Notes: generated by a model not told the origin, from the letters alone. A stretch of 64,000 nt of DNA from Candidatus Eiseniibacteriota bacterium (GCA_029262235.1 JAJCZU010000002.1:186001-250000); one strand, 5' to 3'; numbered from the stretch's first letter, positions 9,035-18,516 are shown. Translations and numbers: made by a program.

Positions 9035-9124
9035 GGCACGACCGCACACCGCGAGCCCGCGCGCACTCCCGTCGCTTCATGACCGGCCTTTGCGAAGTGA
9101 AGAATTTGGAGAGAGAGTGGTACT

Positions 9125-9709
9125 GTGAAGCTGGAAAGTAGGGATCCAGTGATATTCGCAATGCAATTCTGCCCAGGTAGATGTGCAATCGCATTCGTCT
9201 TGTGTTGGTCGATCGCGATTACTTTTGATTTCGCAAAGGCAGATACAGGTCCAGTTCTAGAGCTCGACCTGGATGGAGTTCTCGATGGCCCTGACACGTC
9301 GCATGTTGCGGTTGGGGATACAGTCCGTCTCGACGCATGGCTAACGTGGTCCAGCCCGTTGTGGTCGTGGAGCTTCGTGCTCTGTCATTCGGAGATCGGC
9401 CTTGAATATGTAGATGCCAGCTTTCATCCGAATACTGAGTTCCCAAGTGATCCAGACGTGACCCCTGATTGCGTCGGACTTGCCGGTGGTAGCACGCAGT
9501 ACCCAAACCCGCTCAAGGCAGTATCGGTCCGCTATGTGGCGATCGGGGCAGGATCGATTCATATCGATGCACTTCACGGCGAGTGGCTTGATGGCGACTT
9601 TCAAGACGGTGGAATTTCTACCATCATTTTCGCCCGTATGGTTGTTCACGACCCGGCGACGTCAGTTGAGACATCCACCTGGACTCGTGTTAAGGGCCTC
9701 TTCCGATAG
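9125..9709 (+). CDS. Secreted protein of unknown function with STWxxxKxLFR C-terminal tail
   Basis: 194 residues, not recognised. GTG start with GGAGAG 11 nt upstream; the N-terminus holds a hydrophobic segment (about 20-38, ending FAKADTG) compatible with a signal peptide. After it, 'GPVLELDLDGVL', 'VAVGDTVRLDAWLTW' and later beta-rich stretches resemble the cohesin/Ig-like sandwich seen in secreted proteins of such bacteria, but this is only a resemblance. It ends in TSTWTRVKGLFR, almost the same tail as the unrelated protein at 22507-23331. Base composition is clearly lower in GC than its neighbours, and it is bracketed by an inverted repeat, both signs of a separately acquired cassette. 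Confidence 0.72.
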   Translation: MKLESRDPVIFAMQFCPGRCAIAFVLCWSIAITFDFAKADTGPVLELDLDGVLDGPDTSHVAVGDTVRLDAWLTWSSPLWSWSFVLCHSEIGLEYVDASFHPNTEFPSDPDVTPDCVGLAGGSTQYPNPLKAVSVRYVAIGAGSIHIDALHGEWLDGDFQDGGISTIIFARMVVHDPATSVETSTWTRVKGLFR

Positions 9710-9788
9710 TCAAGCCTCTCTAGCCCTTTGACAGGGGGCACCGCAATCCCGCGGTTCTTCTGCGAAAGCGCATGAAACTGATCTCCCG

Positions 9789-9831
9789 CCCCTTTCTCTT
9801 TTCTCTCCTTCCCCTCTTTCCCCCTTTTCTC
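9789..9831 (+). other. 43-nt uninterrupted pyrimidine tract
   Basis: Only C and T for 43 nt on the plus strand, in the 415-bp gene-free stretch 9710-10124. The rest of that stretch holds the right inverted repeat (9865-10008) and a second C-rich patch (about 10021-10076). No gene seen in it. Confidence 0.85.
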
Positions 9832-9864
9832 GCGGGGTGATGTGCGGGAGAGTGGGGTTGGGGT

Positions 9865-10008
9865 GTGTGCGACGCCGCGGGCCCCATTGAGCCGGCCGCC
9901 TTCGGCGCACCCCCATCACCCGTCTCCCGGCAACAGAAGTGAGCAACCACGCTACCCCGCCACCGCCCTGCATCAAAGGCGGTCGGCCAGGGCCCGCAAG
10001 TCGCCACA
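9865..10008 (-). repeat. Right copy of the inverted repeat
   Basis: Reverse complement of 8892-9034 with about 15 mismatches and one 1-nt indel by eye. Differences cluster in a 7-nt patch next to the shared GTGCGCCGAAGGCGG block. No target-site duplication could be seen outside the two copies. Confidence 0.9.
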
Positions 10009-10124
10009 TACCCCAACCCCACCACTCCCCGGCCACCTCCCCACGCCACCCCCCTCTGGCCTTTCCCTCCCTTCCTGTGCTATGACAGTACCCGTCTGTC
10101 TAACAACGAAACGGGAGGGATCGC

Positions 10125-10430
10125 ATGGCAAGCACAGTCGACGAACTGTCAATCGAGTGGGAAGAGGACGGGGTAGTCACCGTCAAGGAACTGGACAAGG
10201 TCGTTCTTACGAAGGGCGCCTGGGCGACGCTGATCTTCCGGTACCAGGACTGGGACCGCACGAAGAAGGAATACGGCCCCGACAAGTACACGATCCGTCG
10301 CTACCAGAAACGGGACGGCGAGTACGCGCCGCGTTCGAAGTTCAATATCTCGAGTATGGACCAGGGAAAGAAGATCATCGACGCACTCCAGAACTGGATC
10401 GACGAATCAGAAGCGAAGGCGGGCGCATGA
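10125..10430 (+). CDS. Conserved hypothetical protein, possible PC4-like fold
   Basis: 101 residues, ATG with GGGAGGG upstream. Not firmly recognised. The segment '[18 protein letters not shown]' followed by KFNIS looks like the strand-turn-strand of transcriptional coactivator PC4/YdbC-type single-stranded nucleic acid binding proteins, and the C-terminus is an amphipathic helix (IIDALQNWI). That comparison is weak. The last codons overlap the start of the pterin dehydratase gene (ATGA). Confidence 0.75.
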   Translation: MASTVDELSIEWEEDGVVTVKELDKVVLTKGAWATLIFRYQDWDRTKKEYGPDKYTIRRYQKRDGEYAPRSKFNISSMDQGKKIIDALQNWIDESEAKAGA

Positions 10431-10714
10431 CCCCGCGGAAGCTTGACGATGTGGCGATCGCGAAGCACCTGGCGGACATGCCGGACTGGAAACGTGATGG
10501 CGACGCGATCAAGCGCAAGCTGACGTTCGATGATTTTGTCACGGCGTTCGGCTTCATGGCGAGCGTTGCGCTGGTGGCCGAAAAGATGAACCATCATCCT
10601 GAGTGGTCGAATGTTTACAATCGGGTCTCGATCGCCCTTTCTACGCATGACGCCGGCGGTATTTCCGAAAGCGATTTCGAACTGGCACGCGCCATCGACC
10701 AGCTCGCCGGCTGA
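10427..10714 (+). CDS. phhB: 4a-hydroxytetrahydrobiopterin dehydratase (pterin carbinolamine dehydratase)
   Basis: 95 residues, typical length. The family signature is plain: '[20 protein letters not shown]' followed by HDAGG, with the pterin-binding His pair. It recycles the carbinolamine product of aromatic amino-acid hydroxylases; no hydroxylase gene is in the window, so a role in Moco or other pterin metabolism is also possible. The start chosen overlaps the upstream stop by 4 nt (ATGA). A longer open frame extends back to 9842 through the inverted repeat but is non-coding. Confidence 0.93.
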   Translation: MTPRKLDDVAIAKHLADMPDWKRDGDAIKRKLTFDDFVTAFGFMASVALVAEKMNHHPEWSNVYNRVSIALSTHDAGGISESDFELARAIDQLAG

Positions 10715-10717
10715 TCG

Positions 10718-10906
10718 ATGATCGACACGGCGAGCTACCAGTGTCCGCACTGCGGTGAAACCATTACGATCGCCCTCGACTGGGGCGGGGGGAGTCGGCA
10801 GGAATATGTCGAGGATTGTCAGGTGTGCTGCCGGCCGAACGTGCTCCGGGTCACACTTGACGGTTCCGGCGACGCGTCCGTTTCCGCCGAGCCTGAAGAC
10901 AGCTGA
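10718..10906 (+). CDS. CPXCG-motif cysteine-rich small protein
   Basis: 62 residues. Two cysteine knuckles, CPHCG (Cys9, Cys12) and CQVCC (Cys34, Cys37, Cys38), separated by about 20 residues, are the hallmark of the CPXCG small zinc-ribbon family of unknown function. Starts 3 nt after the pterin dehydratase stop and is probably co-transcribed. Confidence 0.85.
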   Translation: MIDTASYQCPHCGETITIALDWGGGSRQEYVEDCQVCCRPNVLRVTLDGSGDASVSAEPEDS

Positions 10907-10918
10907 TCGGCGCCGCGT

Positions 10919-11821
10919 ATGAGCGCCGGTTTCCTGGCGGGCCTCGGCGCCTATGTGCTCTGGGGCCTGTTTCCGATCTACTGGAAGTGGCTCGCGGATT
11001 ATTCGTCGCAGGAAATTCTCGGACAGCGCATCGTCTGGTCCTTCGTCTGCCTTGTTCCGCTGCTGCTTCTGCGCGGCAGCGGGCGCAGCGTGCTGGTGGC
11101 CTTCCGTTCCCCGCGCCTCGTGCTCTGGTCTACCCTCAGCGCTTCGATCCTGGCCGTCAACTGGTATGTGTTCGTCTACGCCGTCAATCATGGCCGCGTA
11201 GTCGAAGCGTCGCTCGGTTACTTCATCAATCCATTATTGAATGTGGCGCTCGGGGGTATTTTCCTCGGCGAGCGAGTGCGTCCCTGGCAGGGAGTGGCGA
11301 TCGCGATCGCTCTATCGGCTGTGGGATATCTGGCGTGGTCGCTCGGTGAAGTGCCGTGGATCGCGCTTACGCTCGCGTTCAGCTTCGCCTTCTACGGTCT
11401 CCTTCGCAAGACCTCCGCGCTTTCCTCCCTGCAGGGCCTCGCTCTCGAAACCGCGCTTCTGTTTCTGCCTGCCATGGGGTATCTGTTCTGGCTCGCGTCG
11501 CACGGCGAGTCGCACTTCGCGGATACGGACGCCGCCGGTCGACTCCTGGCGGTCACGACCGGGATCGTGACCACGCTCCCGCTTCTGCTCTTCGCGAAAG
11601 CGGCCCGCTCGCTTCGCCTCGCCACGATCGGCATGATGCAGTACGTCGCGCCCTCGCTGCAGTTCCTGCTCGGAGTCCTGGTATATGGGGAACCCCTCGA
11701 AACGACGCGTATGGTAGTATTCAGCCTGATCTGGGTGGCACTCGCAGTGTTTTCGTGGGACGAACTGGTACAGGCGCGTCTCAGGCGCCGCGCCCGTCGG
11801 CGCGCGCAGGCGGAGGGATAA
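10919..11821 (+). CDS. rarD: EamA-family transporter, RarD type
   Basis: 300 residues with about ten hydrophobic segments, the DMT/EamA architecture. 'GLGAYVLWGLFPIYWK' at the N-terminus and 'QRIVWSF' are characteristic of the RarD subfamily (named for chloramphenicol sensitivity; natural substrate unknown). The protein ends in an Arg-rich cytoplasmic tail. Its stop overlaps the next start by one base (ATAATG). Confidence 0.88.
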   Translation: MSAGFLAGLGAYVLWGLFPIYWKWLADYSSQEILGQRIVWSFVCLVPLLLLRGSGRSVLVAFRSPRLVLWSTLSASILAVNWYVFVYAVNHGRVVEASLGYFINPLLNVALGGIFLGERVRPWQGVAIAIALSAVGYLAWSLGEVPWIALTLAFSFAFYGLLRKTSALSSLQGLALETALLFLPAMGYLFWLASHGESHFADTDAAGRLLAVTTGIVTTLPLLLFAKAARSLRLATIGMMQYVAPSLQFLLGVLVYGEPLETTRMVVFSLIWVALAVFSWDELVQARLRRRARRRAQAEG

Positions 11822-12102
11822 TGGCACGCATCATTGCGCGGCATCGCGTTCGCAATTTTCCGGAATGGAAGAAGGCATTCGGCGAGGCGAAACCGCTTCG
11901 GGCCGAAGCCGGCGAAACGGCGGCTGCAATTTATCATACGGTGGACGATCCGAATCACGTCGTCGTGGTTTTCGACTGGGACAAGATGGAGCGTGCGAAG
12001 GAGTATCTGACGTCGCTCGATTTTCGCATGATGATGCGTGACGCCGGGATCGCGGAGGTTCCCGACTTTCTCTACCTGGAAGCCGTGCCTGAATCGGATT
12101 AG
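11821..12102 (+). CDS. Small dimeric alpha/beta-barrel (ABM-like) protein
   Basis: 93 residues. 'HRVRNFPEWKKAF' at the N-terminus, 'VVVVFDWDKMERAKEYL' in the middle and a C-terminal strand give the ferredoxin-like fold of the antibiotic-biosynthesis-monooxygenase/EthD/Dabb superfamily. No catalytic residue can be assigned. ATG placed on the rarD stop; a longer open frame upstream only shadows rarD. Confidence 0.78.
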   Translation: MARIIARHRVRNFPEWKKAFGEAKPLRAEAGETAAAIYHTVDDPNHVVVVFDWDKMERAKEYLTSLDFRMMMRDAGIAEVPDFLYLEAVPESD

Positions 12103-12116
12103 CGGGAGGTTCTGCC

Positions 12117-12347
12117 ATGACCGAGCTGGAAAAGACAAGCGTAACGATTTATACGCACACGTTTCGGATCGAAGGGAAGATCAATCTCGCGAAGGGGGAA
12201 CGTCTGACCGACTACATACACGCCGCGAAGGAATTCATGGCCGTTACGGATGCCACGGTTTCCACGATCGACGATCGCGTCGTCTACAAAACCCACTTTC
12301 TCGCCGTGCAGAGAGACCAGATCGAAATGATCGCGCCCCACGAATAA
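12117..12347 (+). CDS. Small conserved hypothetical protein
   Basis: 76 residues with a GGGAGG 7 nt upstream of the ATG. Predicted beta-rich: 'VTIYTHTFRIEGKINLAKGE' then 'RLTDYIH', later 'VVYKTHFLAVQRDQIEMI'. The pattern of a strand, a 'GKINL..GERLTDYI' turn and a membrane-distal strand occurs in small bacterial proteins of the DUF6812 kind; function unknown. Lies in the same transcription direction just ahead of lhr. Confidence 0.75.
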   Translation: MTELEKTSVTIYTHTFRIEGKINLAKGERLTDYIHAAKEFMAVTDATVSTIDDRVVYKTHFLAVQRDQIEMIAPHE

Positions 12348-12368
12348 TAGAGAAGGAACGTTAGCCCA

Positions 12369-15300
12369 GTGTCCGTGCTCGCCCGCTTTCATCCCATCGT
12401 GCAGGAGTGGTTCGCGAGTCACTTCGACGATCCCACGGACTCGCAGCACGCCGCCTGGCCGCGGATCGCGGAGGGAAGCGACGTACTGCTCGCCGCCCCG
12501 ACCGGCTCGGGGAAAACGTTCGCCGCGTTTCTCGTGTGCCTCGATCGCCTGATCCGTCAGGCGGAAAAGGGCGCGCTGGAAGAGGGCGTGCAGGTCGTCT
12601 ACGTTTCGCCGCTCAAGGCCCTCAGTAATGATATCGAACGCAACCTCTCCACACCGCTCGAAGAACTGAACGAGCTCGCGAAGGCGCGCGGGATGGGCGA
12701 TCTCGGGATTCGCGTGATGACGCGGACCGGGGACACGCCGCAGCACCTGCGTCGCGAAATGATCAAGCACCCGCCGCATATTCTCGTCACCACGCCCGAG
12801 TCGCTCTATATCGTGCTCACGACGAAGTACGGGCGCGGCATTCTGACCGGCGTCAATACACTCATCGTCGACGAAATTCATACCATGCTGCGTGACAAGC
12901 GCGGGTGTCACCTCGCCCTTACGATGGCGCGGCTCGACCATGTTTCGGATACGAGGCCGCAGCGGATCGGACTTTCGGCGACGCAGCGCCCGATCGAACT
13001 GACGGCCCGCTTTCTTGCGGGCGCCGATCGCACGAAGCCCGACGGCACGCCCGACTGCGTGATTCTGGACGGCGGCCACCAGCGCGACCTCGAACTCGCA
13101 ATCGAACTCCCGGCAACAGAGATGATGGCGGTCATGGACAACGACCAGTGGTCGGACATCTACGATCGTCTCGTCGAACTTATTCTCGAGCACAAGACGA
13201 CGCTGATTTTCGTCAACACGCGCAAGATGGCCGAGCGCCTCGCACATCGCGTGCGGGAGCGGCTGGGAGAGGACGAGGTGGGCGCGCATCACGGGTCGCT
13301 TTCGCGCGAACGGCGGGAACGGCTCGAGAAGCGCCTGAAAGAAGGCAAACTGCGCGCGCTTGTAGCTACGGCATCGCTCGAACTCGGTATCGATATCGGA
13401 AGCATCGACCTCGTCTGCCAGATCGAATCACCGCGAAGCATCGCGACGTTTCTGCAGCGCATCGGGCGTTCCGGGCATGCGCTCGGACTGCGCCCGCAAG
13501 GCCGCATCTTTCCGACAACGCGCGACGGGTTGCTCGAGTGCGCGGCGCTCGTGCGCGCGGTGAGGCTCGGCCGTCTGGACGCGCTGGAACCCGTGATCGC
13601 GCCGCTCGACATCCTCGTGCAGCAGATCGTGGCCGAAGCCGCGTGCGAAGAGTGGCAGGAAGACGACCTCTACGCGTGCTTCCGGACCGCCGCGCCTTAC
13701 GCCGACCTCGAGCGAAGCATCTTCGACGAGGCGCTGGAACTGGCGTGCGCCGGCGTGCCGGCCGGATCGCCGCGCGGGAACGCCTACGTCTATCGCGACA
13801 GGATTCAGGGCCGCGTGCGTGGCCGGCGCATGGCGCGCCAGGCGGGAATCGAAGGCGGCGGCGCGATTCCCGACACGGCCGATTTCCGCGTGCTCGCGCA
13901 TCCCGGCGATACCTATGTCGGCACGCTGAACGAAGACTTCGCAATCGAAAGCAACGCAGGCGACATCTTTCTGCTCGGTTCGACATCGTGGCGCATTTTG
14001 AAAGTGGAAACGGGCATCGTGCGCGTGGTGGACGCGGAAGGCGCGCCGCCGACGATTCCGTTCTGGTTCGGAGAGGCGCCGTCGCGCACGGTGGAGCTTT
14101 CGCGCGAAGTATCGGACCTGCGCGTGGAGATCGAATCGCGGCTCGACGATCAGGAAGACGCGCGCGCCTGGCTGATGGAAACGTGTTCCGTGCCGGAAGC
14201 CGGTGCGGAAGAGATGGTGCGCTACATCGCGGCGCAGAAGGAGTCGATGGGGATCGTGCCGACGACGGACGACATCGTTTTCGAACGCTTCTTCGATGAC
14301 GGCGGCGGCATGCAGCTCATCGTACACGCGCCGTACGGCGGCCGGATCAATCGCGCCTGGGGACTGGCGCTGCGCAAGAAGTTCTGCCGCAACTTCGACT
14401 TCGAACTGCAGGCGGCGGCCGACGAGAACGCGTTTCTTCTTTCACTCAGCGCCGATCAGAGTTTCGCGATCGAGGAACTGTTCACGTTCGTCAAATCGAC
14501 CAACGTGCGAGAAGCGGTGGAGCAGGCGATTCTGCCCACGCCGCTCTTCGCGACGCGCTGGCGCTGGAACGCCACGCGCTCTCTCGCCCTGCTGCGCCAG
14601 CGATTCGGGAAGCGCGTGGCGCCGCAGATCCTGCGGCTCAAATCAGACGACCTGCTCGCGTCCACGTTTCCGGCGGCGGTGCAGTGTCAGGAGCATCTGT
14701 CGGGACCGATCGAGATTCCGGATCATCCTCTCGTGCGGCAAACGGTGAAGGACTGTCTGCAGGAGGCGATGGACCTGGTTCGTCTGCAGGCGCTTCTGGA
14801 GCGTGTGGAGGCAGGCGAGGTCCGTCTGCATGCGCGTGACACGACCGAGCCGTCGCCGTTCGCGCACGAGATCCTGAACTCCGCGCCGTACACGTATCTC
14901 GACGACGCGCCGCTGGAAGAACGACGCGCGCGCGCGGTCACGCTTCGCCGATCGCTCCCCGCAAAGGGCCGCGATCTCGGGGAACTCGACCCCGACGCGA
15001 TCGCGCAGGTTTGTCATGACGCCTGGCCCGACCCGCGGCACCGCGACGAAGTACACGACGCCCTCGACCAGCTCGTGGCGCTTGCCGATCCCGACGCGAA
15101 GCCCTGGCTGTCGCATCTCGAGAAGCTGCGCGCGGAGGGGCGCGCCTCGCAGGCCGTCCTCGAAACGGGCACGCGCTACTGGTTCGTCACCGAAAACCTG
15201 CGCGCGATCGAAGCGGTGTATCCGGGCGCGCACGTCGAGCCTGCTGTCGCGATCCCGGTGGCCATCGACCCCGGCGCGATGAGCGAAGATGATGCCACGC

Positions 15301-16616
15301 TGCTCATGATGCGCGGCCACATTGCCGCGCGCGGGCCGCTTACGGCCGGTGACCTCATGCGCGCGACGGGACTGCGGGAGACGCGCGTGCGCTTCGGAAT
15401 CGCGGCGCTCGAAGCGGAGGGGCACCTCCTGCGCGGGCGGTTCCGGCCCGGCGCCGAGGAAGAAGAAGTGTGCGACCGACGACTTCTTGCGCGTATTCAC
15501 CGCATGACGCTCGACCGGCTTCGGAGTGAGATCAAGCCGGTTTCGCCCCGGGACTTCGGGCGCTTTCTGCTCAAGTGGCAGCATGTGTCGCCCGGCACCG
15601 AGCTTCGCGGGAAACGCGGGTTGCTGAAAGTACTGCAGCAGCTGCAGGGCTTCGAGGCGCCGGCGCTTTCCTGGGAACGCTCGATTCTTCCGGCGCGTGT
15701 GCGCGGGTACGCGCCGTCGTGGCTCGACGAACTCTGTCTCACGGGGGAGCTTTCGTGGGGACGGCTGTCCGTGAAACATCGCGATCCTGACGGGCCGGCG
15801 GCGGGTCCGCCTGCGAGTACGACTCTGATTACGCTGGCCGCGCGCGCGGATCTTTCATGGCTCATGGCCGGCATTCGAACCGATCAGGCACATTCGGCGC
15901 CCCGCGGCGAAGCGGCGCGCAAGATTCTGGCGCTTCTCGAATCGCAGGGCGCGCTTTTCTACGGTGATATCGAGAACGCCGATGTCGGACTTCCGACCCA
16001 GATCGAAGACGGCCTGTGGGAGCTCGTGTCGCTCGGCATCATCAGCGCGGACAGTTTTCAGGCTTTACGCGAGCGCATGCGCCCCTCGAGCAGACGCCGC
16101 CGCCGACGTCCCGGCGGCTCGCGGTTTCGTTCGCGGTTCGGCATTGCCGCGTCGCGCGCGCTTCTTCCGTCGGGGCGCTGGACATTGCTCCCCGCGTCTC
16201 CGTGGAGTGATGTGAAGCGCGATCAGATCGCCGAAGCGTGGGCCGAGCAATTGCTCGAACGTTACGGCGTCGTCTTTCGCGATGTCGTGAAGCGGGAACG
16301 CGTCGGGATTCCGTGGCGCGAACTGCTGCAGGCGTATCGGCGCATGGAAGCACGCGGCACGACGCGGGGCGGCCGGTTCGTGACCGGCTATTATGGTGAA
16401 CAGTACGCGAAGCCGGAAGCGGTAGAAGCACTGCGACGCGTTCGCAAGCAGGAGTTGCAGGGGGAGCGTGTCCGCGTGAGTGCGGTGGATCCGCTGAACC
16501 TGGTCGGCATCCTGACAGAGGGCGCGCGCATCCCGTCGATTCACACAAACCACGTTCTTTTCGTCGACGGGCAGGCGGAGCTGCCGTCCGCCGCGGAGCG
16601 CCATGCGGACGAATGA
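12369..16616 (+). CDS. lhr: Lhr-family large superfamily 2 ATP-dependent helicase
   Basis: 1415 residues (E. coli Lhr has 1538). GTG start 21 nt after the preceding stop. Helicase motifs in order: Walker A APTGSGKT (43-50), 'VDEIHTMLRDKRG' (DEIH box), SATQRP (motif III), 'TLIFVNTRKMAERL', 'ATASLELGIDIG' and 'FLQRIGRSGHA' (motifs IV-VI). A DEAD-associated/winged-helix section follows (about 520-720) and a long Lhr C-terminal region fills the rest. Lhr is a 3'-5' ssDNA translocase and RNA:DNA helicase associated with DNA repair. The 3' end overlaps the following membrane-protein gene by 14 nt. Confidence 0.95.
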   Translation: MSVLARFHPIVQEWFASHFDDPTDSQHAAWPRIAEGSDVLLAAPTGSGKTFAAFLVCLDRLIRQAEKGALEEGVQVVYVSPLKALSNDIERNLSTPLEELNELAKARGMGDLGIRVMTRTGDTPQHLRREMIKHPPHILVTTPESLYIVLTTKYGRGILTGVNTLIVDEIHTMLRDKRGCHLALTMARLDHVSDTRPQRIGLSATQRPIELTARFLAGADRTKPDGTPDCVILDGGHQRDLELAIELPATEMMAVMDNDQWSDIYDRLVELILEHKTTLIFVNTRKMAERLAHRVRERLGEDEVGAHHGSLSRERRERLEKRLKEGKLRALVATASLELGIDIGSIDLVCQIESPRSIATFLQRIGRSGHALGLRPQGRIFPTTRDGLLECAALVRAVRLGRLDALEPVIAPLDILVQQIVAEAACEEWQEDDLYACFRTAAPYADLERSIFDEALELACAGVPAGSPRGNAYVYRDRIQGRVRGRRMARQAGIEGGGAIPDTADFRVLAHPGDTYVGTLNEDFAIESNAGDIFLLGSTSWRILKVETGIVRVVDAEGAPPTIPFWFGEAPSRTVELSREVSDLRVEIESRLDDQEDARAWLMETCSVPEAGAEEMVRYIAAQKESMGIVPTTDDIVFERFFDDGGGMQLIVHAPYGGRINRAWGLALRKKFCRNFDFELQAAADENAFLLSLSADQSFAIEELFTFVKSTNVREAVEQAILPTPLFATRWRWNATRSLALLRQRFGKRVAPQILRLKSDDLLASTFPAAVQCQEHLSGPIEIPDHPLVRQTVKDCLQEAMDLVRLQALLERVEAGEVRLHARDTTEPSPFAHEILNSAPYTYLDDAPLEERRARAVTLRRSLPAKGRDLGELDPDAIAQVCHDAWPDPRHRDEVHDALDQLVALADPDAKPWLSHLEKLRAEGRASQAVLETGTRYWFVTENLRAIEAVYPGAHVEPAVAIPVAIDPGAMSEDDATLLMMRGHIAARGPLTAGDLMRATGLRETRVRFGIAALEAEGHLLRGRFRPGAEEEEVCDRRLLARIHRMTLDRLRSEIKPVSPRDFGRFLLKWQHVSPGTELRGKRGLLKVLQQLQGFEAPALSWERSILPARVRGYAPSWLDELCLTGELSWGRLSVKHRDPDGPAAGPPASTTLITLAARADLSWLMAGIRTDQAHSAPRGEAARKILALLESQGALFYGDIENADVGLPTQIEDGLWELVSLGIISADSFQALRERMRPSSRRRRRRPGGSRFRSRFGIAASRALLPSGRWTLLPASPWSDVKRDQIAEAWAEQLLERYGVVFRDVVKRERVGIPWRELLQAYRRMEARGTTRGGRFVTGYYGEQYAKPEAVEALRRVRKQELQGERVRVSAVDPLNLVGILTEGARIPSIHTNHVLFVDGQAELPSAAERHADE

Positions 16617-18516
16617 TCCGCCGTATCCCCTGATCGCCGCGTTCCTTCTATTCGGCGCCGGCCATCTGCTCGCCTCGTTCCCCGAGCCTACCCGCATCTG
16701 GGGCTGGAACGCGCTCGCGTTCGTCCCCCGCCCGTTCCTCGTGCTCTGGATCGTGGTCGCGCTCGCGATGCTGATCCCCGTCATCGCGCGCGCCGTCGGC
16801 ACGCTCTCTTCGCGCATTCTCGAGGGAGCGGCGCAGTCTCCGCTTCGCATGATTCCGCTCGCGGTCGCCGCGCTCGGCCTCGCCCTCGTCTTTCGCAATC
16901 GCAACGTTTTCTTCGGGGACAGCGCTCTCATTCCGTCAATGCTGGTCGACAGTGGCGCGGTCGTCTGGGGAACAGCGGGAGGCGGCTCGTTTTTCGTGCA
17001 CCGCGTATTGCACGGCGCCCTGAAGGGCGCCGGAGTCACGAGCGGCGATACGGTGTTCGTCATCACGAGCCTCGCCGCAGGCGTCGCCATGCTTTATGTC
17101 TGGCGCACGCTGACGGCCGGCCGGCCGCCGTGGGAACGTACCGCCGCGTTCGCGCTTCTCGCCGGAAGCGGCGCCATGCTGTTCTTCTTCGGCACCGTCG
17201 AGCACTATCCGGTGATGCAGCTTTTCGTGGCACTCGCCCTTCTCGCCGCGCTTCGCGCTCGATCGCTTCGCGGGCAGGCCGGCGCGCTCCTGCTGCTGCT
17301 CGCGGCATCGTTCTTCCATCTTTCGGCCCTTGTTCTCGCGCCGGCGTGGATCGCGTTCTTCTGGATGCGGCTCCCCGGCAGGGGGGCGCGGGCTGCGCTG
17401 GTTGCCGGGTCGGCTTGCACGGCGGCGGCTCTCGGTATACTGCTGTTTCGCTACGGGCAGGCCTACGAGGGATGGGACGCGTTTGTCCCGCTTCTCAGCA
17501 AAGGGAGGCACGCGTATTCGATTTCTTCGCTCGAGCACGGGCGCTTCGTGTTGAATGAACTCCTGCTGATCGCGGGGCCGCTTCCGCTGGTTTTCCTTCT
17601 GCCGCGCATACCCGGGCCGAAGGAAACCGAAGATCCCGATGCGGAGGAGGCGACGATGCACGCCGCGCGCAATCTGTTCGTTCTGTTCGCGGTCGGACTC
17701 GGTCTTCTTTTTCTGATCGCGATCGAACCGTGGCTCGGTCCGCGCGACTGGGATCTCATGGCGCTCCCGGCGATTCCGATCCTGATCGGGGGCGTGCGTG
17801 CGCTGCTTAGTCGCCGCACCGTAACACCGCAGACGGCGGGCCTTCTTCTCGCGGCGGCGTTTCTGCACGTTGCGCCGTGGGTCGTCGCGAACGCGAACGA
17901 GGAGCGCGCGGCGGAGCTCACGATCGCGTGGGTGAGTGCGGATCCGCACTACGAGAACCCCGTGGCGCGTGCGCCGAAATCGCTTGGAGTGCTGCTTTCC
18001 CGCTATGGTCACGACGCGGCGGCCGGGGCTCTCTTCGCGCGTGCCACGCAGATTCGCGAGGATGCGCAGGACTACTACAACATGGGGACGAATCTCGCGA
18101 AGCGGGGCGAATACGATGAGGCTGCGGAGTGGCTGCTTCGCGCCGTGGAGCTCGAGCCCGGATACGTCGAGGCCCGCTACAATCTCGCGCGCGCCGAATG
18201 GAAACGGGGCAACGCCGCCGCAGCGGAAACGGGCCTTCGCCTGCTGCTCACGATCGAACCACGCCACGCGAAGGCCGAACAGCTGCTCGGTACCGTGCTC
18301 GGCGAAGTGGGCGACACGAAAGGCGCGATCGAAGCCCTGCGCCGTTCCACGGCCATCGATTCGACGTCGTGGGAAACGTGGGCGAACCTCGGCGTGCTGC
18401 TCGCGCAGTCCGGGCAGGAAGTCGAGGCGCGCGACGCGTTCGCCCGCTCGCTTGCCATCAACGGTGAGAACGAAGTCGTGCGGCGCTACTACGATCGCCT
18501 GGAGTCCGTCCGTTGA
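16603..18516 (+). CDS. Multi-pass membrane protein with C-terminal TPR repeats, glycosyltransferase-like
   Basis: 637 residues. About ten to eleven hydrophobic segments up to residue 430, then a soluble tail with TPR units, for example 'DYYNMGTNLAKRGEYDEAAE', 'EARYNLARAEWKRGNAAAAE', 'WANLGVLLAQSGQEVEARDA'. The architecture matches the membrane-embedded GT-C/DUF2723-like proteins with appended TPRs, but I see no certain catalytic DxD motif, so enzymatic function is inference. Starts inside the lhr 3' end, and its stop overlaps the TTG start of the next, similarly built protein. Confidence 0.8.
   Translation: MRTNDPPYPLIAAFLLFGAGHLLASFPEPTRIWGWNALAFVPRPFLVLWIVVALAMLIPVIARAVGTLSSRILEGAAQSPLRMIPLAVAALGLALVFRNRNVFFGDSALIPSMLVDSGAVVWGTAGGGSFFVHRVLHGALKGAGVTSGDTVFVITSLAAGVAMLYVWRTLTAGRPPWERTAAFALLAGSGAMLFFFGTVEHYPVMQLFVALALLAALRARSLRGQAGALLLLLAASFFHLSALVLAPAWIAFFWMRLPGRGARAALVAGSACTAAALGILLFRYGQAYEGWDAFVPLLSKGRHAYSISSLEHGRFVLNELLLIAGPLPLVFLLPRIPGPKETEDPDAEEATMHAARNLFVLFAVGLGLLFLIAIEPWLGPRDWDLMALPAIPILIGGVRALLSRRTVTPQTAGLLLAAAFLHVAPWVVANANEERAAELTIAWVSADPHYENPVARAPKSLGVLLSRYGHDAAAGALFARATQIREDAQDYYNMGTNLAKRGEYDEAAEWLLRAVELEPGYVEARYNLARAEWKRGNAAAAETGLRLLLTIEPRHAKAEQLLGTVLGEVGDTKGAIEALRRSTAIDSTSWETWANLGVLLAQSGQEVEARDAFARSLAINGENEVVRRYYDRLESVR

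Noticed and set aside
8807-9082. Open frames running through the left inverted repeat, and their counterparts on the minus strand through the right copy.
   Set aside because: The two copies contain a 1-nt indel and cluster of changes that shift frame, and the conserved segments are not kept at protein level.
9842-10426. In-frame extension upstream of the pterin dehydratase.
   Set aside because: It passes through the right inverted repeat and overlaps the whole conserved hypothetical gene at 10125. The 95-residue form has the full family length.
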